A stretch of DNA of 34,448 bases from Hallerella sp963597395 (GTDB lineage: Bacteria > Fibrobacterota > Fibrobacteria > Fibrobacterales > Fibrobacteraceae), in contig CAVBPX010000026.1 in assembly GCA_963597395.1 (NCBI GenBank), positions 1-34,448 on the forward strand, written 5' to 3'. How positions within the stretch are numbered: the stretch's first letter is position 1; every line of letters begins with the position of its first letter. Below, piece after piece: positions 1-6,124 of the stretch. The notes below the pieces were generated by a model. The model worked only from the letters and a program-made list of their open reading frames with translations. It had not been told where the DNA came from and did no database searches. The translations under genes and the position numbers were made by a program.

Positions 1-47
1 GATTTCTAAGTTCCAAGTTCTCTCAACTAAGCTCTGAACTGCGGGAT

Positions 48-82
48 GGATTCTATCGAGGCTTTGCCTATCCAGAATGACG
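48..82 (-). repeat. Palindromic intergenic repeat, copy A
   Basis: A short element that begins GGATTCTATC and ends CCAGAATGACG. Its ends are inverted (ATTCT against AGAAT) and its centre carries a small AGGC-TTT-GCCT hairpin. A second, longer element with nearly the same ends lies at 108-166 in the opposite orientation. The ends resemble a widespread class of REP/MITE-like intergenic palindromes of the GTCATCCTG...AGGATC type; that resemblance is from memory. It lies downstream of the HU terminator and encodes nothing I can recognise. The strand given is arbitrary. Confidence 0.5.
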
Positions 83-107
83 TCGGACTGGGACCGTCTC
101 GTTTTTC

Positions 108-166
108 CGTCATCCTGGAGCGTTGCACGGCGGAGCGACCTGTCTGCCGACAGACAGGTAGGATCC
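108..166 (+). repeat. Palindromic intergenic repeat, copy B (with inner 9-bp hairpin)
   Basis: The element starts CGTCATCCTGG and ends TAGGATCC. Read on the minus strand, it has the same border pattern as copy A (GGAT[C/T]CTA[C/T]C ... CCAG[G/A]ATGACG). Its interior holds a perfect 9-bp hairpin, ACCTGTCTG (138-146) pairing with CAGACAGGT (151-159) around a CCGA loop, plus about 20 bp of other sequence absent from copy A. The two copies face each other, so 72-82 and 108-118 are inverted repeats with one mismatch. Confidence 0.5.
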
Positions 167-183
167 AAAAACAGCACGCTTTG

Positions 184-221
184 CAAAAAAAAAGAAAAGG
201 CCCGCCGGAAGCGGACCTTTT
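184..221 (-). terminator. Rho-independent terminator of the HU gene
   Basis: On the minus strand an 11-bp stem, AAAAGGTCCGC against GCGGGCCTTTT (one G-U pair), closes a TTCCG loop and is followed by a run of T (plus-strand A run at 185-193). It begins about 20 bp after the HU stop codon. Confidence 0.85.
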
Positions 222-242
222 GCAGTCTTGGGACTCGTCGAA

Positions 243-539
243 TTACTTCTTGGCGGCCTTGGACTTCTTGGCGGTAGCCTTGAGTTCGGAACCGACCTTG
301 AACGAGACAACCTTCGTTGCCTTGATCTTGATTTCGGCGCCGGTAGCCGGGTTGCGGCCCTTGCGAGCTGCGCGTTCCTTGACGCTGAACGTGCCGAAGC
401 CGATGAGCTGGACGGGACCGCCCTTCTTGATGCCTTCGGTGATGCCGTCGAGAACGGCGTTCACGGCTGCGGTGGCTGCGACTTTCGTTTCAATGCCCGC
501 GGCTTTCTGAACGAATTCGATGAGTTCTTGCTTGTTCAT
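243..539 (-). CDS. hup: HU-family DNA-binding protein
   Basis: A 98-residue histone-like protein that binds and bends DNA as a dimer and compacts the nucleoid. The N-terminal helical part (MNKQELIEFVQKAAG) and the beta-arm core GFGTFSVKERAARKGRNPATG are classic HU/IHF signatures, including the conserved RNPATG of the DNA-inserting arm. Length is slightly above the usual 90 because of a lysine/alanine-rich tail (ELKATAKKSKAAKK), which may add nonspecific DNA affinity. The start is supported by AGGAGA 6-8 nt upstream (549-554). It is monocistronic: its own sigma-70-like promoter lies at 580-607 and a strong terminator at 184-221. HU versus IHF subunit cannot be fully separated by eye; the neighbourhood and Lys-rich tail favour HU. 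Confidence 0.95.
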   Translation of the reverse strand: MNKQELIEFVQKAAGIETKVAATAAVNAVLDGITEGIKKGGPVQLIGFGTFSVKERAARKGRNPATGAEIKIKATKVVSFKVGSELKATAKKSKAAKK

Positions 540-579
540 GGATTGATTCTCCTAAATGAATTTTGGATTCAATGCTATT

Positions 580-607
580 ATTATACCTTTTTTTCGGCAT
601 AAAACAA
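580..607 (-). promoter_or_regulatory. Sigma-70-like promoter of the HU gene
   Basis: On the minus strand, TTGTTT (602-607) and a perfect TATAAT (580-585) are separated by 16 bp. The start codon follows about 40 bp downstream, with an AGGAGA ribosome-binding site. The flanking DNA is very A/T-rich, unlike the surrounding genes. Confidence 0.75.
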
Positions 608-655
608 GAGTTTTTTGTAAAAAAATTTGTACGAGGCCTTATTTTGTGGGCATTC

Positions 656-1855
656 TCACGATTTCGATTCCTTGGAAGCCTTGTTTCGCCGCGGAAAGAT
701 GCGATGTTCCACGTATTCCTGGAAGATGGCGATGACAATGCAGGTGAAAGGAATTGCGCATACGAGCCCGATAAATCCGAGGAGTTTTCCCCAGACGGAA
801 ATCGAAAGGAGAATCAGCACGGGCGGAAGATTCATCTCGGTGCCGACTATCTTCGGGATGATGAACATGTCCTCGATAATTTGTATGGCGAGGTAAATCC
901 CCGCGATAATCAGGATGACTTCCCAAAACGGAAGGCCCGTGTCGAAGGAGTAGATGATGCCCAGGAAAAACGCGATGGGCATGCTCGCCACCTGCAAATA
1001 GGGCACCATGTTCAGGACTCCAATAAAGAGCCCGAAGACAATCCCCATGGGAAACCCGATGACGCCGAACGCTATTGCGTAGAGAATCCCTACCAGAAGG
1101 GCAACGAGGCTTTGCGAGCGGAAATAGGCCTTCATCAAAAGGTTCGTTTTGCGGAGAAGATCGGGCTTGTCGTGCGGATCGAGGGGAATCAGCGTGCGAA
1201 GCCGGCGTGAAATCTTTGGCATGTCAAGCATGAGGAACGTCGTGTACATGGCGATAAAGACGATGCTTACGATGGTGAAGACGACGGATGCCGTCCCGGA
1301 AAGAACTCCCATCGCGCCGGGGAGAAGCTTTGCCAACATGGACTGGACCGTTTCCCAAAAACTGATGTCCTGCAGGGATTCGAGGAACTGCGCTCCGGCG
1401 GTAAAGTTGTGAAGTTCGCCGCGCCAGTCCGACGGAATCATGTCGAGAAACTTTTGGATCCAGACGCTGTCGGCGAGAAAGTCCTTGACGAGGGCTCCGA
1501 ACCGGCTGCATTCCGAGCTGATTTGCGGCACAAAGAGAAGGCATGCGAGGGTAATCGCCGCGGCCATCAGAATAAGCGTGACGACCGTTGCCGCGACTCG
1601 CGGCGCGCTCTTTTGAAGCTTCCGGAATTTCAGTTTGCGGAACAGGAGGCGGAACCGCTCCTCGATGGAATCGACGATCGGGTTTACGACGTAGGCGATG
1701 AGGAACGCTCCGACAAAGGGCGTGAGGACCCCGCGCAGATAATAAAGCAAAAGGACCGCGCACACGCAAAGGAGTACGATCGAGACGTATTTCAGTACAA
1801 GTTTTACGTTCGAGGCGGATTCGCTCGGGGATTTTGTTTGCGTTTCGTTTTCCAT
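656..1855 (-). CDS. AI-2E-family (PerM-type) inner-membrane permease
   Basis: About 399 residues with many hydrophobic segments. The layout is that of the AI-2E/PerM exporter family: two N-terminal membrane helices (VKLVLKYVSIVLLCVC... and LTPFVGAFLIAYVVNPIVD), a long soluble middle part, then a run of C-terminal helices. The end carries the family's characteristic stretch (IVGTEMNLPPVLILLSISVWG, then GLVCAIPFTCIVIAIFQEYVEHR). Members export small molecules or act as Na+/H+ antiporters; the substrate cannot be told from sequence. I chose Met at 1855 (MENETQTK) over the longest start at 1912 because it shortens the overlap with the upstream gene to 52 bp. Met at 1873 is possible, and none has a clear ribosome-binding site. 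It is the last gene of a leftward operon; I see no convincing terminator after it. Confidence 0.88.
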   Translation of the reverse strand: MENETQTKSPSESASNVKLVLKYVSIVLLCVCAVLLLYYLRGVLTPFVGAFLIAYVVNPIVDSIEERFRLLFRKLKFRKLQKSAPRVAATVVTLILMAAAITLACLLFVPQISSECSRFGALVKDFLADSVWIQKFLDMIPSDWRGELHNFTAGAQFLESLQDISFWETVQSMLAKLLPGAMGVLSGTASVVFTIVSIVFIAMYTTFLMLDMPKISRRLRTLIPLDPHDKPDLLRKTNLLMKAYFRSQSLVALLVGILYAIAFGVIGFPMGIVFGLFIGVLNMVPYLQVASMPIAFFLGIIYSFDTGLPFWEVILIIAGIYLAIQIIEDMFIIPKIVGTEMNLPPVLILLSISVWGKLLGFIGLVCAIPFTCIVIAIFQEYVEHRIFPRRNKASKESKS

Positions 1856-2556
1856 GCTTTGCCACACACCCATAGATAGAGGACCGTTGTCAAAATCAAT
1901 ATAAATAGACAAGTCCGAATAAGTACGCGGTTCTCGCCGAAAATTTCCAGTTTTCGGATGTCGAGTTCCGTCGGAAGCCCGAGCAGCGTGCCGCGGCCCG
2001 TTTCAACGGCCACGCGGAAGACGTCGCCGAGGAAGAGGTTCTCGTCCTGTTCCAGACCGTGGATGTCAAACCAGATGGCGGAGGGCCTTAGGCCCGAAAG
2101 GCTCACCCGATGCTCCGAATAGGAACGTGTGGCGGGAATGTCGAGACGGAGCGGGCGAAGGCTCAGAACGTCGCCGGGTCTCGTCGCCAAAGGATCTTTT
2201 GTGTAAAAGACCAGGACCACGTCGGAAGTCGCCCGAAACTCAACGACCGCGGAATCCATGTCCGAAAAATCCAGACCTTCCTCGGAAAAACTTTCGAACC
2301 CGTCGAGCAGTGAAAATTCGACGCCCGCGTGGGGGTGGTAAAGCCCGGAGTGCAGAACGGCTTCAAATGATACGGCGCTGTCTGTCTCGGAAACTTTTGC
2401 CGTCGAAAATCCGCCTTCCCGAGCGTCCGTGTAGGCTCTTGGAAGCTTTCCCGGCCAAAGCGAAAAGGTCTTTGTGTGAAATAAAAAGCAGACCGCCGCA
2501 AGAACCGCGACAAACGCCGCATAAAGCACCGTGATCAGCCGAAACAAACGCTTCAT
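1804..2556 (-). CDS. Membrane-anchored extracytoplasmic protein of unknown function (paralogue 2)
   Basis: 250 residues with an N-terminal membrane helix or signal anchor (about residues 5-26), an extracytoplasmic body of about 180 residues rich in predicted beta strands, and a second membrane helix (VLIRTCLFILILTTVLYLWV) before a basic cytoplasmic tail. The body aligns by eye with that of the next gene upstream: YTDAREGG...SETDSAVSFEAVL matches YDDLTDGG...VTDSGLEFSCTL, and both later show a hydrophobic 'FRATSDVVLVFYT'-like strand. The pattern recalls jelly-roll carbohydrate-binding domains, but that is a guess. It overlaps the upstream paralogue by 4 bp (ATGA) and the downstream permease by about 52 bp, so the three are probably translated together. 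No function can be assigned. Confidence 0.8.
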   Translation of the reverse strand: MKRLFRLITVLYAAFVAVLAAVCFLFHTKTFSLWPGKLPRAYTDAREGGFSTAKVSETDSAVSFEAVLHSGLYHPHAGVEFSLLDGFESFSEEGLDFSDMDSAVVEFRATSDVVLVFYTKDPLATRPGDVLSLRPLRLDIPATRSYSEHRVSLSGLRPSAIWFDIHGLEQDENLFLGDVFRVAVETGRGTLLGLPTELDIRKLEIFGENRVLIRTCLFILILTTVLYLWVCGKAWKTKRKQNPRANPPRT

Positions 2557-3275
2557 TTCTTTTTGCGGATAAATCCGAGCGCGACAATGACGACGATGAC
2601 GCTTATCGCAAGAAAGACGGCGAGTTCAATCGTCCCGGTGCCCTTGGCCCGGATGGACGTGAATAAAAATTTCATCGGGATTCCGCGCTTGACGTTCCAG
2701 CCCGGCGTAATTTCAAACCGCGCCACGTGTTCCTTGTGGCGCTGTACAAGTTCCCGGTCCGCGCCCGTTTGCGCAAACCAGAAGTCGGGAACGTAAAAGT
2801 CCTCGAATGCGATGGAAACGCGGTTTTCGCCTTTTTGAAGCGGGACTTCCTTTATCATTTGACGGAACGTGTGGAGGGAATCCTTGTTGGTGACGTCCGG
2901 GTCAAAAGTCCACACCTTGACGATGATTTCGCTTTCCGTCTCCGACCGGACGTCCATTTGCACGGAATCGACCAGGCTCCAGTTTTCGTAAAACCATTTC
3001 TTTTCGGTCGAGTCCCCGGTAAAGGTCCAGATGACGCCGCACCACGCGCTTTTGGAAGTGTCCGCGCCGAGTGTACAGCTGAATTCCAGGCCGGAATCCG
3101 TCACGTTCATCGAGGAACGCGAAGATCCGCCGTCCGTAAGATCGTCATAGACGAGGACGCTCTCGTTTTTTTGCAGCGGAAAGATATCGACGGTAAAACT
3201 CCGCTTGGGCATGAACACGTAAGCGAAAAAGATGACGATAATCGCGACGCTCAGGACTCCGATGCGCTTCGACAT
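2553..3275 (-). CDS. Membrane-anchored extracytoplasmic protein of unknown function (paralogue 1)
   Basis: 240 residues with the same architecture as its downstream neighbour: an N-terminal hydrophobic anchor (IGVLSVAIIVIFFAYVFM), a beta-rich body of about 190 residues, and a C-terminal membrane helix (TIELAVFLAISVIVVIVALGF) followed by RKKK. Strand-like segments such as SVQMDVRSETESEIIVKVWTF and ENRVSIAFEDFYVPDFWF suggest a sandwich fold of the kind that binds sugars, but I see no diagnostic motif. Its ATG directly follows the stop of the zinc-ribbon gene (TGAATG), and its end overlaps the next gene by 4 bp. The two paralogues probably arose by tandem duplication and may work together in the inner membrane with domains in the periplasm. 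Confidence 0.8.
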   Translation of the reverse strand: MSKRIGVLSVAIIVIFFAYVFMPKRSFTVDIFPLQKNESVLVYDDLTDGGSSRSSMNVTDSGLEFSCTLGADTSKSAWCGVIWTFTGDSTEKKWFYENWSLVDSVQMDVRSETESEIIVKVWTFDPDVTNKDSLHTFRQMIKEVPLQKGENRVSIAFEDFYVPDFWFAQTGADRELVQRHKEHVARFEITPGWNVKRGIPMKFLFTSIRAKGTGTIELAVFLAISVIVVIVALGFIRKKK

Positions 3276-3803
3276 TCAAATCTCCGAATGCTTTTCGAGG
3301 ATGTCCTTGAACTTTAGATTGTATTGGATGGATTCGAACGAATCGTCGCCCTCGTCGCCGGATCCGAAAATCTTGTCGACGATTTTGGAAAGGAATACGA
3401 TAAAGGCAAAATGATGCCTGGTTTCGGAGGCGACAAAGGACTTGTCGGAGGGGGCGCTTGTGCGCCGGAGAATGGCCGCCATTGTTTTGGCCGGAAGCTG
3501 GAACATGCCGCAGCACGTGGCGACGTGTCCGGGGAGCCCGTAGTCGGGAAGCTTTCCTTCGACGAGCTTTTCGCCGTGGTCGATGCAACAGGTGGTTTCG
3601 TCCGCATCGACCCAGTCCGCCTTGCGCTCTTCAAGGACTTTTAGCCACATCGCACGGGTCTTGTCGAAGACTTCGCGGCGGAAGGCCATCGTTTTGTCGC
3701 TCGGGAAGAATGTGGCGAGGCAGTTCGGGCAAATGCGCAAGTCCAGGCGGGTGAGTTCCACCCGTTTCGTTTCCGATTTGCAAAAGGGGCATGTGCTATT
3801 CAT
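3276..3803 (-). CDS. Zinc-ribbon protein of unknown function
   Basis: 175 residues. The N-terminus has a zinc-ribbon signature, CPFC (residues 5-8) and CPNC about 20 residues later, of the TFIIB-like type seen in small bacterial zinc-finger proteins. Further cysteine pairs (TTCCIDHGEKL and ATCCGMFQLP) in the middle could bind a second metal. The C-terminal half is charged and without membrane segments, so the protein should be cytoplasmic. It is the first gene of the leftward operon that continues with the two membrane-anchored paralogues and the permease. It faces the CnoX-like gene across a 29-bp gap that must hold both promoters. I cannot assign a function beyond metal binding. Confidence 0.8.
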   Translation of the reverse strand: MNSTCPFCKSETKRVELTRLDLRICPNCLATFFPSDKTMAFRREVFDKTRAMWLKVLEERKADWVDADETTCCIDHGEKLVEGKLPDYGLPGHVATCCGMFQLPAKTMAAILRRTSAPSDKSFVASETRHHFAFIVFLSKIVDKIFGSGDEGDDSFESIQYNLKFKDILEKHSEI

Positions 3804-3812
3804 CGTCTGTAG

Positions 3813-3818
3813 AAAATA
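3813..3818 (-). promoter_or_regulatory. Candidate -10 (TAnnTT) box for the zinc-ribbon operon
   Basis: TATTTT on the minus strand ends 9 nt before the ATG at 3803, and no Shine-Dalgarno sequence separates them. A similar CTATTTTCTA string forms the -10 of the rnr promoter. It sits back to back with the box of the divergent gene at 3820-3825. A transcript from this box would have almost no leader. Confidence 0.35.
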
Positions 3819-3819
3819 G

Positions 3820-3825
3820 TAAATT
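3820..3825 (+). promoter_or_regulatory. Candidate -10 (TAnnTT) box for the CnoX-like gene
   Basis: TAAATT, followed by TTGGG, lies 7 nt before the ATG at 3833. The fuller string TAAATTTTG resembles the TAnnTTTG motif known from Bacteroidota promoters. There is no purine-rich ribosome-binding site at normal spacing, so a leaderless or near-leaderless mRNA is possible. Confidence 0.4.
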
Positions 3826-3832
3826 TTGGGAT

Positions 3833-4654
3833 ATGGCTAAGGTAATCTCTGTTACATTGGATTCGTTTCAGACCGAGGTGATGCAGGAAGCGGAATCGCG
3901 CCCGGTCGTTCTCACGTTCGCTTCGTCCCGGATGCCGGAATGCGCCTCGTACAACGCCCTGCTCGAAAAGCTCTCGTCGGAGCTCGACTTTACACTGGGC
4001 GAGGTCGATTTGGACGTTCCCGACAATATGGCGTTTGTGCAGACGTTCCGCATCCAGTCGCTCCCCTTTGTCGTCGTTCTGTCCAAGGGCGAACTCGCCG
4101 ATGCAATCCAGGGGGCGCTTCCGGAAGAGGATCTCAAAAAGAGGCTGTCCCCGTTTTTTGAGTCGGACGAGGAACGCGCGCTCCGCGCCGTCGAAGAGGC
4201 TGTTCTTGCCGGGGACTTCGAAAACGCGAAAACGGCGATTCTCCCGATGCTCGAAAAAAAATCCGACGACCATCTGACCGTGCTGCTCGCCAAGTGCGAA
4301 CTCGGGCTCGGCAATTCGGAAAATGCGAAAACGCTCCTCGGCAAAATCTCCGAAAACAGTGCGGAACATGCGACGGCAAAGTCCCTCCTCGAACTGATGG
4401 ACCTTCTTGTGGAAGCGGCGCGGACGGACTCCGTGGAAGGGGACGATCTCGCCTTCAGAACCGCCTGCCGGGACGCTTCGAAAAAGGACTACCGCGCAGC
4501 TCTCGAAGAATTTTTTGAACTGGCGATGAAAAATCCCGGTTTTCGGGACGGGGCGGCCAAAAAGGCGATGCTCATCCTGTTCGGGGCACTGGGCCCGAAG
4601 GATCCGCTCACCTGGGAGTACCGCGCAAAACTGAATACGATGCTCTTTATTTAA
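3833..4654 (+). CDS. CnoX/YbbN-like thioredoxin-TPR protein
   Basis: 273 residues. Residues 1-105 form a thioredoxin fold (VVLTFASSRMPEC ... GEVDLDVPDNMAFVQTFRIQSLPFVVVLSKGEL), with the cis-proline segment SLPF and a following beta strand. The active site is MPEC instead of CxxC: the first cysteine is replaced by Met34 and only Cys37 remains, much as in E. coli CnoX (YbbN), whose site is SxxC. The rest is helical TPR-like sequence (DFENAKTAILPMLEKKSDDHLTVLLAKCELGLGN...), also as in CnoX, a holdase that protects proteins from chlorine stress and passes them to GroEL. The start at 3833 (MAKVISVTL) was chosen over 3791, which would overlap the divergent gene. The next gene follows after 15 bp. 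Exact CnoX function is inferred. Confidence 0.8.
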   Translation: MAKVISVTLDSFQTEVMQEAESRPVVLTFASSRMPECASYNALLEKLSSELDFTLGEVDLDVPDNMAFVQTFRIQSLPFVVVLSKGELADAIQGALPEEDLKKRLSPFFESDEERALRAVEEAVLAGDFENAKTAILPMLEKKSDDHLTVLLAKCELGLGNSENAKTLLGKISENSAEHATAKSLLELMDLLVEAARTDSVEGDDLAFRTACRDASKKDYRAALEEFFELAMKNPGFRDGAAKKAMLILFGALGPKDPLTWEYRAKLNTMLFI

Positions 4655-4669
4655 GGCTTTCGAGGATTC

Positions 4670-6124
4670 ATGCGAACAAAACTTTTTGGACTGCTCCTTT
4701 TGCTTTCGGCGGCGGCCTTTGCCGTGGATTTTCCGATTCACCGGGAAGTTCTCGACAACGGTCTCACCGTGCTGCTTTACCCGAATCACCAGGCTCCGAC
4801 CGTGAGCTGCCGGCTCTTTTATGTGACGGGTTCCGTAAACGAGGTTCCCGGAATGTCCGGGCTTGCGCACCTGCTGGAACACGAACTTTTCAAGGGGACG
4901 AAAACGGTCGGTGTGACGGACTTTGCCGCGGATTCCGCCCTGATGGCCAAGGAGGATTCCGTGATGGCGCTTGCGCACGCCGCCTTGCAAAAAAAGGATT
5001 CGGCAAGCGCGAAAAAGTTCCGCGCCGAATACGATTCCCTCGTCGAGGAACAGCGAAAGTTCATGGTGAAGGAAGAGCTGTGGAGCGCCTACCAGCAGGC
5101 GGGTGGAACGGGCCTCAATGCGTTTACGACGGACCTGATGACCGCCTACATTGTGACGCTCCCGAAAAATCGCATCGAGCTGTTTCTTTACCTCGAAGCG
5201 GACCGGATGCAGAATGCGGTTCTCCGCGAGTTTTATTCCGAGCGGGACGTCGTGCGCGAAGAACGGCGGATGCGCTATGACGACCGTCCGACAGGAAGAT
5301 ATTTCGAAACTCTCAACGGCCTGGAATTCGAAGCGTTCCCTTATCGGATTCCGACCATCGGATGGCCCTCGGACATTATGAACCTCACCCGCGAGAAAGC
5401 CGCGGAACACTATGAAAAATATTACAAGCCGCGGAATGCGATTCTTGTGCTTGCGGGGGACCTTGATACGGCGGCGACGATGAAGCTCGTCAAAAAATAT
5501 TTTGCGGAAATTCCTCCCGGCGAAGCCTTTAACCCCATTACAGTCCGCGACCCGGAACAGGTCGGTGAAAAGCGCTTCACGGTTTATAGGCCCGATGCCT
5601 CCAACCGAATCGACATCGCTTTTAAAACTCCCGAGATAGGGGACAGTTCTCTCTATGCGCTCGACGTGATTGAAGGCGTTCTGAACGGCCGCTCCGGAAG
5701 GCTTTACCGGAAACTCGTCGAAGAAAAGAAGCTCGCCGTTTCCGTCAGGTCGGGGAACAGCGTGAACAAATACGTTTCGGAATTCGTCATCCAGGTAACG
5801 CTCGCGCCGGATGCAAACCCGGATTCGGTCGAAGCTCTCGTCTGGCAGGAACTGGAGAACCTCAAAAAAACGCCCGTTTCCGAAAGGGAACTTCAAAAGG
5901 TGAAGAACCGCTCGGCGATGGCGCTTGTCGAAAGTTTTCTCGATATGGAAAACGTGGCGACGCAGCTCGCCTGGTACGAAATGTTCGGCGATTATAAAAT
6001 TTTGCTCGAATGGCCCGAAAGGCTCAAGACGGTAACGCCCGAACAGGTACAGTCCGTTGCGAAAAAAACGTTTTTGCATAAAAACGCGACGGTCGGTCGA
6101 TTGCTCAAGGGGGAGGAACGCTAA
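4670..6124 (+). CDS. M16-family zinc metallopeptidase (active subunit)
   Basis: 484 residues with a signal peptide (MRTKLFGLLLLLSAAAFA, probable cleavage after AFA), so it is exported. The inverted zinc motif HxxEH is intact as H67-L-L-E-H71, and the third ligand glutamate lies in VVREERRMRYD (about residue 197). The spacing between them is about 127 residues rather than the usual 75 or so, because of a charged helical insertion (about 85-140). That insertion is common in exported bacterial M16 proteins. The C-terminal half is the usual catalytically silent M16 domain (SGRLYRKLVEEKKLAV...). Its stop overlaps the start of the next gene (TAATG), which encodes an M16 homologue without the zinc motif, so the two probably form a heterodimer that degrades peptides in the periplasm. 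Confidence 0.92.
   Translation: MRTKLFGLLLLLSAAAFAVDFPIHREVLDNGLTVLLYPNHQAPTVSCRLFYVTGSVNEVPGMSGLAHLLEHELFKGTKTVGVTDFAADSALMAKEDSVMALAHAALQKKDSASAKKFRAEYDSLVEEQRKFMVKEELWSAYQQAGGTGLNAFTTDLMTAYIVTLPKNRIELFLYLEADRMQNAVLREFYSERDVVREERRMRYDDRPTGRYFETLNGLEFEAFPYRIPTIGWPSDIMNLTREKAAEHYEKYYKPRNAILVLAGDLDTAATMKLVKKYFAEIPPGEAFNPITVRDPEQVGEKRFTVYRPDASNRIDIAFKTPEIGDSSLYALDVIEGVLNGRSGRLYRKLVEEKKLAVSVRSGNSVNKYVSEFVIQVTLAPDANPDSVEALVWQELENLKKTPVSERELQKVKNRSAMALVESFLDMENVATQLAWYEMFGDYKILLEWPERLKTVTPEQVQSVAKKTFLHKNATVGRLLKGEER

Noticed and set aside
138..159. Hairpin with TGTCTG/CAGACA arms as a transcription terminator or operator
   Set aside because: No T-run follows on either strand and it lies inside the border-defined repeat element, so it is better explained as part of that repeat.
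3800..6079. Minus-strand open frame of 759 codons
   Set aside because: It is antisense to the CnoX-like and M16 genes, which have clear family motifs. Its composition (Arg/His/Phe-rich, no recognisable motif) is that of a shadow frame in a G+C-rich genome.
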